A DNA stretch of 64,000 bases from Aquila chrysaetos chrysaetos (lineage: Eukaryota; Chordata; Aves; Accipitriformes; Accipitridae). Under the pieces are notes generated by a model. It saw nothing but the letters and a program-made list of their open reading frames with translations. It was not told the origin of the DNA and ran no database searches. A program made the translations under genes and the position numbers. Location: positions 39,569,120 to 39,633,119 of the forward strand of contig NC_044006.1 in assembly GCF_900496995.4 (NCBI RefSeq). Reading direction: 5' to 3'. Below, in pieces: positions 13,501 to 25,900 of this stretch. Every line of letters begins with the position of its first letter. Position 1 is the stretch's first letter.

Positions 13501-16500
13501 GCAGGGGGATTCTTAGTGATTCTCCAGAAAGAACTATCCACAGTATGTAGGGTACCACTTAAGCACCCATTAGGCTCAGAAGAACACTGAAATCTTTCAG
13601 AAGCCAACAGCTGGGCAAAAGATGTGTTAAATCAGGGCCAAGGCAGAGAGTTGAGAGGGTTCTTTGAGCTATGGGCATATATTTCCATAAAGGTGCACAT
13701 TCCACTCTACAGTATATAGAAAACCATTACAGGATGGCGCTTTTCCTCCTCCTCTTCTATAGCAGACAGAAGGGTGATGCTCTGCAAGGAAGTGACAAGC
13801 TGACTTAGTAATGCCATCATACAGTCAGACCTGTGTGACAGACAGTATTTGTTCTATTTGTCTGTTCTAGCTTCTACATTCTGTTCCTTTAACACAAGAG
13901 GCACTAAGGTGAAACTCCCTGAAGGAAGGGACACAGCTCCTCTCATTGCAAGCAACTCTCATTCCTTACCATGCTCAGAGAAGAAAAGTTTTCAGAGTCT
14001 GTAGGGTTAGAGAAAAGGTAGAAGAATCTGCAGCACACCCAAGAAACTAATGAAAAAAGCAGACAGATAATTCAAACTCCCCTTGCAATGAAAAAACTCC
14101 TCCTAGAAACTAGAGGAAATGGGTACAATTTGTTACAATTCAGAGCAGCCCTTACCTACCCCCTCAGTTTCAGTCAGCTCAGTGGCTTCTCACCTCTTAA
14201 CAAAGTTGATTTATGGAAACATAGGACAGCAAGGGGAGATTCTTTACAAACAACTTTTTTAGCTGTCTAAAAATCGGAACGTTCTTCTATTGTTCTTAAC
14301 CTAATAGCTTGAATATCTCTTTTATGTCCTTCTTTTCCTGTTCACATTATTTCCTAAGAGCAGTTAGCTGCTTTAGCTTTACAGAAAGACTCAATGTGAT
14401 TCTCAAGAAAAGGTCACAAAATTGCAGAAGAGTTCCAAGAAAGGCTATTAAAATTCAAATGCTGTATGATACTCTTGCTATCCAGTTTTAGTTCTACACC
14501 TAGGAAGACTAAATCTAACCTCATCTTTAAAGTATGTACTTCTGACTATTAAACTGTAAGATGTAACCACTACTATTTGTAATCAGATTGATAATTTTTC
14601 ACCAGATTTTTTTGTAGAATCCTCACCTATTGCAGCCTATCAGACCCCAAACCAGAGGCACTCCCTGAAATATTTTGATTTACCAGTAACATTAATTAAA
14701 AAAAAAAAAAGGCGAACAACCTAAAGACAGAAAGCCATGCACTGATTCATCTTTATGGTAACATTAGGTGGACTCCTAGATTACTTAAAATTGTAAGATT
14801 CCAGGAGAACACAATTTGGCTAAGATACTCAGTTTTTTATTTTAAATGTGTATTAAAGTGAAAAGTACTGTAAAATTTGTTTCTTCTTCTGCTTCTTAGT
14901 GCATTTAACATATAAAGTTATTGAGCAATAACCCTTCCAGTAGCAATATTAATAAAACAAACCAAGATAATAATTTCCTACTCCACTCCCTCCACCCCTT
15001 TTCAGATCTGTGTATTGGCAGCAGAAATTAAATTACTCTCTCCTTTGTTTTAAGCAACAGATGTTCTCCAATTTTAGAAGGTAATACTGAGTTAAGGAAA
15101 ACCAGGACACAATCCTGACCCAAACCCAGTCCACAGAAGCTCAGAAGGATAGCCTCACAGAACTAGAATCTATAATGCCTTGGTAAGGGTTACTTTTTTA
15201 TAGCAACTACACCACTCTGCTTTTCCATTGGAATCATACTAGTTTTGCTAGAAGAGGACAATACTCACCATTTCCATGACAAAGGATAAAGAATTCTTTT
15301 TCTTGGAACAGCATTTGTATTATCACTTCCAGGACAGTTATCTTCCACTTAATAGCAAACATGACATCCTTCAGAACGCTTCTAATTAGGGCCATGAAAG
15401 AGTAGTAAAGAAGGTAAAAACCCCAATCTGGCTCCTGCTCTACTTTGGACAATTAAGACTAGTTTTAGTTTCAAGAGTTATTAAAGGGACAATTACTCTT
15501 TTTCCACCTAAGAAATAGTGGTACTAACCTATTGCCACTCTTAAGGCCAAATACGAATCCATTTTATTGAAGTAAGTATTATGTAATATTTTCCCTTCAT
15601 TGTTGGGCCACATTTTCAAGGTCTCAGCCATTTCAAATAAAAACTGAAAAGATCTGATACAGTATTGTAGACCATCTCTTTTATTTAAGTAAACAGGCAT
15701 TAGCTGCATGAAAGCCCACACATACACTTACCTTTAGATAACACAGCAACCCCATAAGCTTTAACAAAATCCCTTCTATAGTTAACATAAATACATCTTT
15801 TGTGATCAGGGCTTTGCTATTGCTATTACCTAAACCAACTCTAGATCCAGGTATGTCTAGTGCAGTAGTTTACTTTTTATTATTAGTATCAGCATCTGAA
15901 AAATGTGAACACTTGGTACATTGTTAAAAAAAAGACCTATGCATTAGAAGAAATAAAATCTCATAGGAAAAAATAGCTTACTTGTTATATACACTTCAGT
16001 TTATCAGTTTAGCTTTGTACTTCCATTTTTCATCCTAAACGAGTATCATTCTTAGGCCTTTGCCATTAAAAAAAACACCAACGCACATAAAAAAAACTTA
16101 ATAAACTAGACCAGTCAGAGGCTGGGTTTATTTTGGTGAGACATCTGTAAGTTTTCCCTCTCCCTGAAACTTTCTAAAATCAATGTCTGTTCTAAACATT
16201 TGATACCAGTCGCAAACAACTATTTAAAACCAATTTCCAAAACCCAGCAGAAGCATCTTATTACTGTAGGACCAGAAGGGCTCCCAGAGAGGTTTCCTTC
16301 TAGAAAGGTCTTGAGCAACTGATGAACAGACAGTGGGCTGGTTTTCAGTACAGGCAGTAAGAGATGTGATGGAAACAGCTTGCTCTAGAACAGCTATGTA
16401 ACACTGGTTCATGAAAACATTGATGAAAAAGCTTCAGCTTTTGTCTCCAAGGAAGCGAAAGCCTCTTCAACAATACACCACTCTCAAACCTCAACAAACC

Positions 16501-16682
16501 AAGTAAGTGCTAGTTCTTGTAAAAATGTCAAGAGCATGCTGCTACCACACGCGCTCAACAACAAGGCCACAAATAATAATCCCACCTAATCTCCTAACAA
16601 AGAGAAAAACCACGGTACCCTTCACCCTTTGTCTACAGACACTCTCCTAAAACACACACAACACAAGAGCTGACCCGTGAAA

Positions 16683-16689
16683 GGCGGGA
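16683..16689. promoter_or_regulatory. E2F6-like motif GGCGGGA
   Basis: The heptamer GGCGGGA (reverse complement TCCCGCC) lies about 300 bp upstream of the DAZL start codon inside the CpG island. This core recruits E2F6 and the PRC1.6 repressor to many germline promoters in mammals. The motif is short, so occupancy is inference. Confidence 0.35.
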
Positions 16690-16983
16690 GGGGGCGAGCC
16701 CCCAGAGAGCCCCTCAGACCGCGCCGGTGCCGGCTGTGAGACGGCGGCGAGGGCGGGTGTGGCCTTTCCCCGCCCCTTCCCACTTGGGGCTACTTAAGGA
16801 GTAGAGCGGTAACCAACGGGAGCTGCCTTTCTCTACCTGTCAAAAAAAAAAAAAAAGGAAAACAAGGAAAAAAAAAAAAAGGACTGTCCGGTGTTTGTTT
16901 TCTCAGAAAAGTTCGTATTGTTTTTGTTTTAAAGGCCTCGTTTATTTTTAAGTGTGTGGGCGCATCCTCAGCTTCGGTGAATG

Positions 16984-16986
16984 ATG
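16984..16986 (+). CDS. DAZL: DAZL exon 1 coding part (start codon only)
   Basis: Exon 1 contributes only the start codon: ATG ATG at 16981-16986 is followed directly by a consensus GTGAGT donor at 16987, and exon 2 opens in frame with TCT GCA AAT. Either ATG fits, giving MSAN... or MMSAN.... The second is preferred because after splicing it has A at -3, and it gives the M-S start seen in other DAZL proteins. A stop codon (TGA, 16978-16980) lies immediately upstream in frame. The 5' end of the exon is not determinable but probably lies between about 16780 and 16900. Confidence 0.75.
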
Positions 16987-19900
16987 GTGAGTGGAGGAGG
17001 AGGGACGAAAGGGGAGCCATGGTCGTCGGCACGGTGGGAGGTGGGCTGAACGGGGTGCGTTTGAACGCTGAGCTGTGGGGCGGCTTTTTGCTGGGGGCTG
17101 CAGTGGCTTGCTCGGGACCTCCCGCGGGGAGCGGAGGTGAGACCCGAGCATTAACTTTTTTTGCTTGTTCTTAGGGAGAGGGACGGGGATGCCGCGGTGG
17201 CGTCGCTTTGTAACGCAGTGAGGAGTGCGCAGCTGCCTGGGCTAAACCTGAGAGTTACTATCATTTTTAATATCTTGAAGGTTTTAAAGTCTCAAGAGGA
17301 GGTGAGGGATTGAGGTCAGGGAGGGAGTACTGGAAGTAAAAGGCCTGGGGCTTGTGTGGGGGAAAGTGCCAGGGCTCGGAGCCGTCGGCGCCACGGTCTG
17401 GTGAGGACTTCGCGACAGGAGGCGCTTCACACCATGAGCGGCCATTTTGTGGCGGCCCCGCCGCATGGCGCTGTCCCGTAGCGGCGGGCTCTTTCTGCTC
17501 TGTGCGTGGCCTGACCGGGCGCTCCTCCGCCTGCCGCGGCAGGCCGGGGCCACGCAGGCTCCGTCCCCAGCTTGCATACCCAGCCTCGCTTGCCGTTAGG
17601 GTCAGGCAGGAACCCTCGTCGCGGGTGTCGGGGGCTTTCAAACAAGCTTCCATTGTCCTCAGAGGGGCGCCTCCCCTTTTGCCCTCCCCTCGCCCCAAAT
17701 CACCCGAGGAGCCCGAAACCCCCTTCCCCCGCGCCTCTCGCCTGGTAACGAGGCCCTTAGGCAGGCGAGGTGCGAAGCCCGCAGGACGTGAGGCGGCTGC
17801 CAGGCGGCGGCATGAGCGGAGCGGCGGCCCCGCCGGCTCCATAACGCGCTCGCCTGAGCTTCCCCGTTCGGGTTTGGGTTTTTGTTTTGGGTGGGTTTTT
17901 GTTTTGTTTTTTTTTTTTTTTTTACCTGCCAGAAAAAACGGGCTTCGCGTAGTGCGGGGTGGACTCCATGTAGGAGTTACTGCCTGAACTCGCATGTTGC
18001 TCCTTCGACACGCAAGTTGCTGTTTCTTATTCAGGCGTTTTTTATTTGAAAAACTGAGTTTGCGACTGTAACCCAGACGCTTCGACAGAAGTAGGGTATT
18101 TTCTAAAAAAGTTAAGCCTTGTAAGTCACAGCTGTTAACGTGCGAGAGTATTGCAGTACTTGACTGATAGCTCCACCTGCTGCCTAGTGGAAAGACGACA
18201 TCGTTCTCCCTGTACCCGGAGCCATGTTCTTTCTTTAGGTAGTGTGCTGTCATGGTAACCGATTCCTGTGCACAGAAAGTCTGCACAGCAGGACGTATAT
18301 CAGGAGTTTTAATTGGTTAAATTAAAAAAGAAAATGTTTAATACTTATTTTAAACAAAGCATGTGTGAGGTCAGGGAAAGACGGGGAGAAGCCTAAGAAA
18401 TCGGGGACATGTACTTCTGTGGCCGAAAGAAGAGTGAAGGTTTTCTCCCCTAGATGTGCATAAGACTGAGTGATGTTTGTAACTCACTTGAGTAGCTAGG
18501 TATTTCCACCACATGGCCCTAACAGTAGTCGTTTCCCACTTTTTTTTTTTTTTTTGCCAAAAGTCTAACTAGGCTCATGACTACTGTAATCAAAATGTTA
18601 GTCTAGTTTCTTGTAATCAGCTTAAACTTGATGCTTTCTGGAATAATGCAGAGAGTAAGCTGATTAAATTTACATTGTGATGAGAGAAAGGAAAAAAACC
18701 TTGTTAATTTCAGTAAGCTGAAAAACTTTGAATAAGCCCTGAGTTTCCTGAAATCTGATTTCAAAGATACTACATGAGATGGATAGACAAATCAACCCAA
18801 TTTAGGGTATTTTTGAAGGGTTGGGTCACTTCAGCTGATGCTATAGTTTCAGGGTAGCCAATTTGTCAACTTCAGGATTTTCCAGATATTGAAAACTTTA
18901 GGTGGCTTAGCCTTTGGACACTGATTCAGCATCAGTGTGAGTTCTTTGCCCTGCCCATACCCTGTGTGAAAGTATAGTTGCTTACTTAATGCTACATTAG
19001 GTAGTAAAATAACAATTACACATTGCACTGGTAAAAAACTTGGGTTTAGATAGGGCAATACCTTGTTTGAATTGGCAAAAGTTTTTCCTTTGTAGTACTG
19101 AAGACTTGAAAAGTAACTTTGAAAGGAGATTTAGTTTCCTGTCTTCGTACTGTAAGACACCACTGTGCATTTTTCAAAACCGGCTCCTCTTCAAGTTTTA
19201 AAATACATGTATTAACAGATCTTAACGTTTATTTTTGATGTTGACCGATTTGTCAGAATGCCTAAGTAGCCTGTTTACTCTTTTAGATATTTAATGTGTA
19301 AAAGCACTAAGTGTATTTTCATTGAAAATTGTGTTCAGCATCGTTAGTGTGAGAAATGAATTTCTGCACTTCCATGGCAGCCAAGGCCATCTGTGACTTG
19401 TGTACCAGCAGTATCTGTATGCCTACCCGCTTTCTTGTGCTGGTTCTGGCATTTGTTGGGTGCCTCTGCTGTGAGCTGTTTCCTGTTCTAGGTTGCCAGA
19501 GAGTTTGCACAGCAAAGTGAATACTTCTCTTTTAGCCTTGTTCGCTGAAACAGATCCAGAAAGAAAGAAGTAGAAGCCAACAGTTAGGTCAGCTTAAGGT
19601 TGCTGTGGAGTTGCAGTCTCAGATTTCAGTTCAAATGCCCTTTAGGTGGGGGTGCAGCCAAGGAAGTGGTTTCCTCCTCACCTCTTGCTTTATTTTTATC
19701 CTTGTGTTCTTATGCTAACACAAGTGTTTATGTAACTGCGGAATGAGCTTGGATCAGAAGCGGATGTGTCTGAAAAGTACTACAAAATTTTTCTCCTGTG
19801 AAATGTAGGATTGATTTCCTTGCACTGTGATGTAAAGAGCTGTTGTGGTATAATAGGAGGGAGGGAGGAGAATGACCCTTTTTCTGTTTACAGCAGAAAT

Positions 19901-22900
19901 GTTCTAATAAACAGTCTTTATTACCGTGGAACAGTGGAAGTTGCAGTCTTCACCTTCAATGGAGGCTGGAGGGAGTTTTGGAGGATGAAGGGAGAGGATT
20001 CACTTGTAACTTCTGTTGATAATTTGCAGTAGGAAGCATAGTCAGTGAGTAAATTGAGCGTAGGCAACAGTATTTGGTGTGATAGAACCAGATTCTAAGG
20101 TATAGCTTCATGAAATGGTTTTGAACTGAATTGATGTCTTAGTGCTTCTCAGAAGAAACAGCTAAGCTGCCTCTATCTCCATTTCCTCTTCTGCATCCAC
20201 TGAGTCTGAGGTGGATCTGGTGCTTGTCTGATAACTTAGTGAGCTGACTGAATTCTCAGCAATAGCAGAATACTAATTGGGTGAAAACAGCTTGCTTTAT
20301 GTTAACCTTACTGCCAAATTTTGTTGAGCCAGCATAATTTGAACTGATGAATGTTAGAACTTGAACCAGGGAAAGAGATGGGGCAAACTCTCTGGCTTTT
20401 AGTAATGGTGTGTTGTTAATTTGGTTCAGTCACACTGAAATCGTGTGAAGGGCTGAATTGTAGTTATAGCTTTGTTTAATTGCTGGGCAGATCATGTGCC
20501 ACATGTTTAGTTTGGTTCTCGTAATTTTCTCATTCCCTCACTGGGTGTCAAGTTTGAATAAGTACTTGTCACTCACAGTTGCAGTTTAAATGTGCATTAA
20601 ACATGAAAGTTGTTACACTGAAAAATTGGGTGCTACCTATTGCAAATCATTAGGTTTCAAAAAGCCAGAAAACTGACTAAATCAAAGTTTGGAATATCTG
20701 AAGTAGGGATAATGCCACACCAGTTGAATTGTAAGGAAAAGCTTATTAATGTTTCAAAGTGGATTATTATAGAGGGGTGAGTAACACTGAACTGTTCAGA
20801 GTAATTTATGTTCTTACCCGCCAGGCAAAGCATGGCACATAGCTAGAATCATTCATTCAGGAGAGCACAAGGCAAGAGGGGCTAGAGTTTGTGGTGCCTA
20901 TGGTGCTTATGTTGTATTTTAGTTCTTGTAAATACCTTTGTAAAACACACTTCAAACCTTATGCAGAGTATGGAACACATCTTTGCTAGCATCAGTAACA
21001 AGAAATGGAATTGCATGTGGTCTGTTCATCTGAACAAGATCCTGAATTACTGTTTAGGGAGCATTGTATCTTCCTGTGCACTGAATGAATCTCTAACTCC
21101 TAGGTTGTGACAAAATGCTTTAGGACCGAAAGGGTGGATCTGAAGCCTAGGCGTGCAAAGCACATGATGACTGTAGTTGCTCTATTAATGTTAACGTTCT
21201 CTGCAGTTCTTCTGTATATGCAATGCATGCTTAAGATCCTGCTTTGGTGCAGACAACTCAGAAACAAATTTTAGTCATTTGCATTCCTGTTGTAGTTAAA
21301 TTGACAATCTTTTTTTCTGAGAAAATGAGTAGTGTGACTATTCCATCAAGGTCTGATTTCCCTTCTTGGAGCAACTTGTAGTATAACCCTGTTACCTGTG
21401 CTCTAAGGCAGTTTGTAAGGTTACTCACATCTCAGGTATTTAAAGCTTTTGACCAGGAAGATGATGGAAATTTGTTCTGTTGAATAATCGATTTACAGTA
21501 AATTGTATCTTTAAAGAATTTAATTTCTTGTTTACATCTGAAAGGAATTTGATGAAGTTCTGAAATTAATTACATTGGTGTTCTCACTGTGTGTCTGGTA
21601 GTAGCAACACTGGTCATGAAGCTTCATGTAGTCAGAGAGGGCTACTTACAGTAGCCTAGGTTAGGTCTAGATTTAAATTTTTAAAGCTGCTTAGAATAAT
21701 TACTTGAACTTTTTTTCCAATGAATGGTCTATTTGCACAAAGTACTTCCTTGAAGTAATGGGAAAGGTGCTATTGAAATTCATTGTCCCATGCTATATCT
21801 ATAGGAAGATGCAGGCATTCTAGTATCTTAAAGTGTACTGTAATAATTTGACTGAAATATGTATTTTTGTTTAAATTTTTCAGTCTGCAAATGTGGAGGC
21901 CCAGTGTGCAGGTGTCTCGGAGGATAATACCCGTGTGTCAACAACCAGTCAAGGATATGTTTTACCAGAGGGAAAAATCATGCCAAACACAGTCTTTGTC
22001 GGCGGAATTGATATAAGGGTATTTATATACTTCTAATTGTTTAAGATAGATATGGGGCACTTCAGTGGGAAGGATATGGGAATTTAACTCCTGGGGGTTG
22101 GTTTTTGGTTTTTTCCATGTGTGTCTTTACCAATCTTAAGGTATTGCAGTGTCATGAGAGAATTTTGGAACAGGTGAGTAACTTGAATTCTTATGGTGGT
22201 AGAAGATGGGTTTAAAAAAATGGTGCTGGCTGCTTTAAATCAGTTCTAAACAGTTGAATGTGCTGGAAGAAGTTTAAGACTTTGTTTCTTTTAGATGAGC
22301 GAAGCAGAAATTCGGAGTTTCTTTGAACGATATGGTACTGTGAAAGAGGTGAAAATAATCACTGACAGAACTGGTGTTTCCAAAGGGTGAGTAGAACATG
22401 AATAGTTGTTTTAAGTTGCTGCTTATGTGGATGTAATTCTGTCATAGATGGTATGAGCAGCTACTTGGCAACACAATTGACATGCTTAAGCCTTAACGCT
22501 AGCTGAGGTTTTCTGTTGTGGGGAATTAACGCTGAAACCTGTAAATCTAGAATGCCCCTAAGTCTTTATAATCTTACAAAGAATAGCCTGATTTTTTTTT
22601 CGGACTTCAGTCTATCTGTTAAGGGAAAAGAGGGTTATTGTCACTTAACCAGTGGAAACAAAGCTTGAAACTTTTGTGATGCTTATGCAGAGTTCTTTCA
22701 TATGACTCTTCTGATGGCTAGACTAGTTAACAACAGTCTGGAGAGAGTTCAGGATGGTTAAGAGAAGGGGTAGATGGTTTATTCGGGACAATGGGACTGC
22801 ACTCTTCTGACAGTTGGGTAAATTACAGAGAAAACAACCAAACTTGCTTGGGTGGAGAGTGAAACTAAATAAGTGAACAAAATTGATGCAAGGGAGATTC

Positions 22901-25900
22901 CCATTGAATGTATAGAAAAAATCTGAATTGTCTCTGGTGAAACACTTAAATAAGGATGTGTAGGACCTTACTTAGCCTGTTGAGTTCTGGGGAAGCTCTC
23001 CCAGTTTTGAAGTTATCCCTGCTTTGAGAAGGAGGCATCATGCTCTGGAGGTTCCTTCCAGCCCAATTTTTTCTAAGATTCTGTGAGCAGATCCTAAAAA
23101 GGTCATGGGGTTTTTTAGGCATATGTAGTAGTGCATGAGCTGGAAATCTGTTTTATTTCCTCATATCACTTGCTAGTCTTCATGGTGAATTCTGATGTGC
23201 CAGTGTATATTCTGAGTATTGATAATGAATTGGTGTACTCCATTGATTGACACAACTGTTCCTATAATGCTCTGAAATTGTCTTCATTTTATAGATTAGA
23301 TAAACTAGGGGGGCAGTGAAATAAATTGAAACATCTTCAAGGATCACTTCCCTCACTGGTATTGCTGTTCCTGTAATGCCTGCTTTCATCTAAACCTCTG
23401 AAGTAAATGTAAAATTTGATAATAATTCAGATCTTAATAATCAAAGGGGTTTTTTTTTGCTTTCTGAGTTAGTAATATCAACAATAATGCTTATTTTGAG
23501 TAGCTGAAATGGAAGAATAGCCCTTACATCTACTTTGTATTATTCTAGAATCTGGCATTCAATTCCTTTCATCTGGCCCAGTAGTATATGCTGCTAGTTA
23601 GCAGTAAATACATTTTCATGCTGAACTATAAACTAATGTTGTACTTGATACTTTTGGCATGCAGTATAATGTACCTGACATATATGCTGTTAACTGGTCT
23701 TGTTCAAAATAATTGAGCTAACAAATCAAAATCTGGTTATTGAATAACCTGTTTTTTCTTTTCAGGTATGGATTTGTATCTTTCTTGGACAACGTGGATG
23801 TTCAAAAAATAGTAGAAGTAAGCTATTTGTCTAAATTAACTGAAGAAGTTGGTGTATGAAGGCTGGAGACATGTTCAGGGGAAACCAAGTCATGTACCTT
23901 GTGGAGTAAATTAGGACAAGGAAAGTCTAGGGCTGCCCAAAAAGTAAACTTGATAAAATCTCTACTGGTGGTAGAATCTTTGTATATTTATGTAAGTAAG
24001 AAACAAAATTAGTTTTAACCTTGGTGTGCTTGAACATCTCATGTCATTGTATTTCTGGTTGTTCTTATTCATTTATGTGCTTGAAAGCCTCATGTGTGTT
24101 TTATGGCTGCTTGCTTTCTGTATTGGATGATTATAATAGAACACTTGTGCTTATGGCAGTTACATAGACCTGTCAGCATTATTATCGGGAATAACAGTAG
24201 CATAGAAAACAGCATTAGTTTTTTTTCTTAAGGTGTCAGCAGTTGAAGTATGTGTTTCTGTCTTGCAGTATTTGTGTGTTTGGATGTTACCTGGAGAGCA
24301 AGTATTTTTTTAAGCCTCCTTGGCTATAAGATGCAACTGTTCACATGTCATATGGTTTTCCTGTAGTTTACACAGGAGATAAAAGGGTAGAACTGTTACA
24401 GCTCTTCTGCTCTTAGAGTTCAGCATCAGAGAAGTTTTAAATGTCAATGTGTACAACCAGATCTGTTATTTGGTTCTGATAGACTTCAGCAGGTCACAAA
24501 CTACTGACAAAGCTTTTTGTTTTCCCTCTTTCTCCCAAAACTGAGTGCAATAACTGAAAATAACATGTATTGAAATATTCCCCTCTCTGAAGTCTTTGCC
24601 TCAGAAAACTCTCATGTCTTTGGAGGATGAACAATCTCTCAGTTGGTTCTGAAGCTCTTGGATAGGGAGGTAGATCTGAAAGACAAATCCAGATAAATGT
24701 GCCAGGCACAAATTTAGTCTTCTGTGATATTTTCAGGTGCATTAACTGGCTGTCCAGCTCATTTACAGGGAAGAGAACATGTTTGAACAAAGTGGAGAGC
24801 AGTGAAACTGCAGCAGGAGATTCTTGATTCTCACCAAAAGACTAAAAGACTTCAAAAGCTTGCTATTCTTTAACTGTCATGGTATGCTGAGAAAAATACT
24901 GCTGTATTAAGCAGCAGACTTTTATCTGAGAATACATTTTCTTTTTTTCTTTACCATGGTTTACATTTATTGTACTAGATCAGTGTGGAATGCTTGCTCT
25001 GAGGCAGCAATTTCTGTAAAGACCTATTGAATAGCATTGTCATCTGAGCCCTGTACATTGCTGACTTTCTGTGTGCATTTCTTCAAAACTAAAAGCCCTC
25101 AGTGTATCTCTTAATACAGTACTCATTGATGTGACTTTGTATACCAGAGGTCTTGGAACACAGAGATATATGGCAGACTTCCTTTTTAGTGCAAATTTCA
25201 GGTGTACAGGCAGTACAAATTACTGCCTTATCAGGAATAAGCATGTCCATGTAGAAGTCAACTTAAGAAGCTGTTGGCTTCTGGAGGGGATGGAAAAAGG
25301 GAAAGAATGAATGTCTGCACTTTAGAGCTCAAGTCATAAGCTGAGATCACCTCACTAAACCATTTCAGACATTACCTGGACTGAGTGATCACAATGTTTT
25401 ATGTAAATGAACAAAATAGAGCCTCTCCATGGTTAGAATCACTGTAGGTGCCTGTGTTTATCTGCCTAGATCTGTAGCTTTGTGCAACCTGAAAGTACCT
25501 TTCTTCTGATTTAGGTCTGTTTCCATTTGTAACTGCACTTCGGTCCAGAGTGAAACTGCTTGCAGTTAAGAACAGAAAGCTACCTTCTGCTTTGAGGGAG
25601 GCCTCTCTTCCAGGAGTACTCATTGCTCAGTGGAAAAGGTGGTAGCATGGTTCTGGGCACAACAGGATTGCAGGATCAATTAAAAAAAACCCCAAACCAA
25701 CAACCTGTCAAACTGGTTAGGGTATTTAACCTTTTTTTTCCACCCACATCGTACTTTATTTTTATCAGTATGAGAAGATGATCAAATAAGACTTTAATAT
25801 GACTATTTTGCTTATTTTTACAATCAACAATAAAGTTGCTGTTGTCTTTTGAAAGCACTTTCTTAGCAGAAATGGGAGAAAAAGCTTAGCGAGATGTCTG

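Larger units (their letters stand above)
3371..16650. other. Intergenic DNA upstream of DAZL, no confirmed gene
   Basis: About 13 kb of AT-rich sequence with frequent stops in all frames. It contains a 26-base T run at 5720-5745, an imperfect inverted repeat at 10429-10545, and several minus-strand segments flanked by plausible splice sites (for example 8842-8907 and 11282-11390) that are discussed as findings but not called. In mammals PLCL2 lies on this side of DAZL, transcribed away from it; none of its large coding exon is visible here. Confidence 0.45.
16675..17850. promoter_or_regulatory. DAZL: CpG island over DAZL promoter, exon 1, intron 1 start
   Basis: CpG density rises sharply at about 16675-16770, drops over two A tracts (16842-16856 and 16868-16880), and is again high from about 17000 to 17850. 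No TATA box was seen near the presumed transcription start, which is typical of CpG promoters; the exact start cannot be fixed from sequence. GGCGGGA at 16683-16689 matches the E2F/E2F6 core used to silence germline genes in somatic cells, and a CCCGCCCC GC box lies just downstream at about 16770. GCCATTTTG at 17441-17449 resembles a YY1 site in reverse orientation. In mammals DAZL is controlled by promoter methylation; applying that here is inference. Confidence 0.75.

Noticed and set aside
1..16650. PLCL2 first exon or large coding exon on the minus strand
   Set aside because: Expected in this direction from mammalian synteny, but no long frame resembling a phospholipase C-like protein is present; it probably lies outside the window.
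17267..18286. A 339-codon minus-strand open frame over the DAZL CpG island (and a 211-codon plus-strand one at 17352-17987)
   Set aside because: GC-rich, stop-poor sequence; low-complexity Arg/Pro/Gly composition, lysine run from a poly-T tract, no domain and no splice support.
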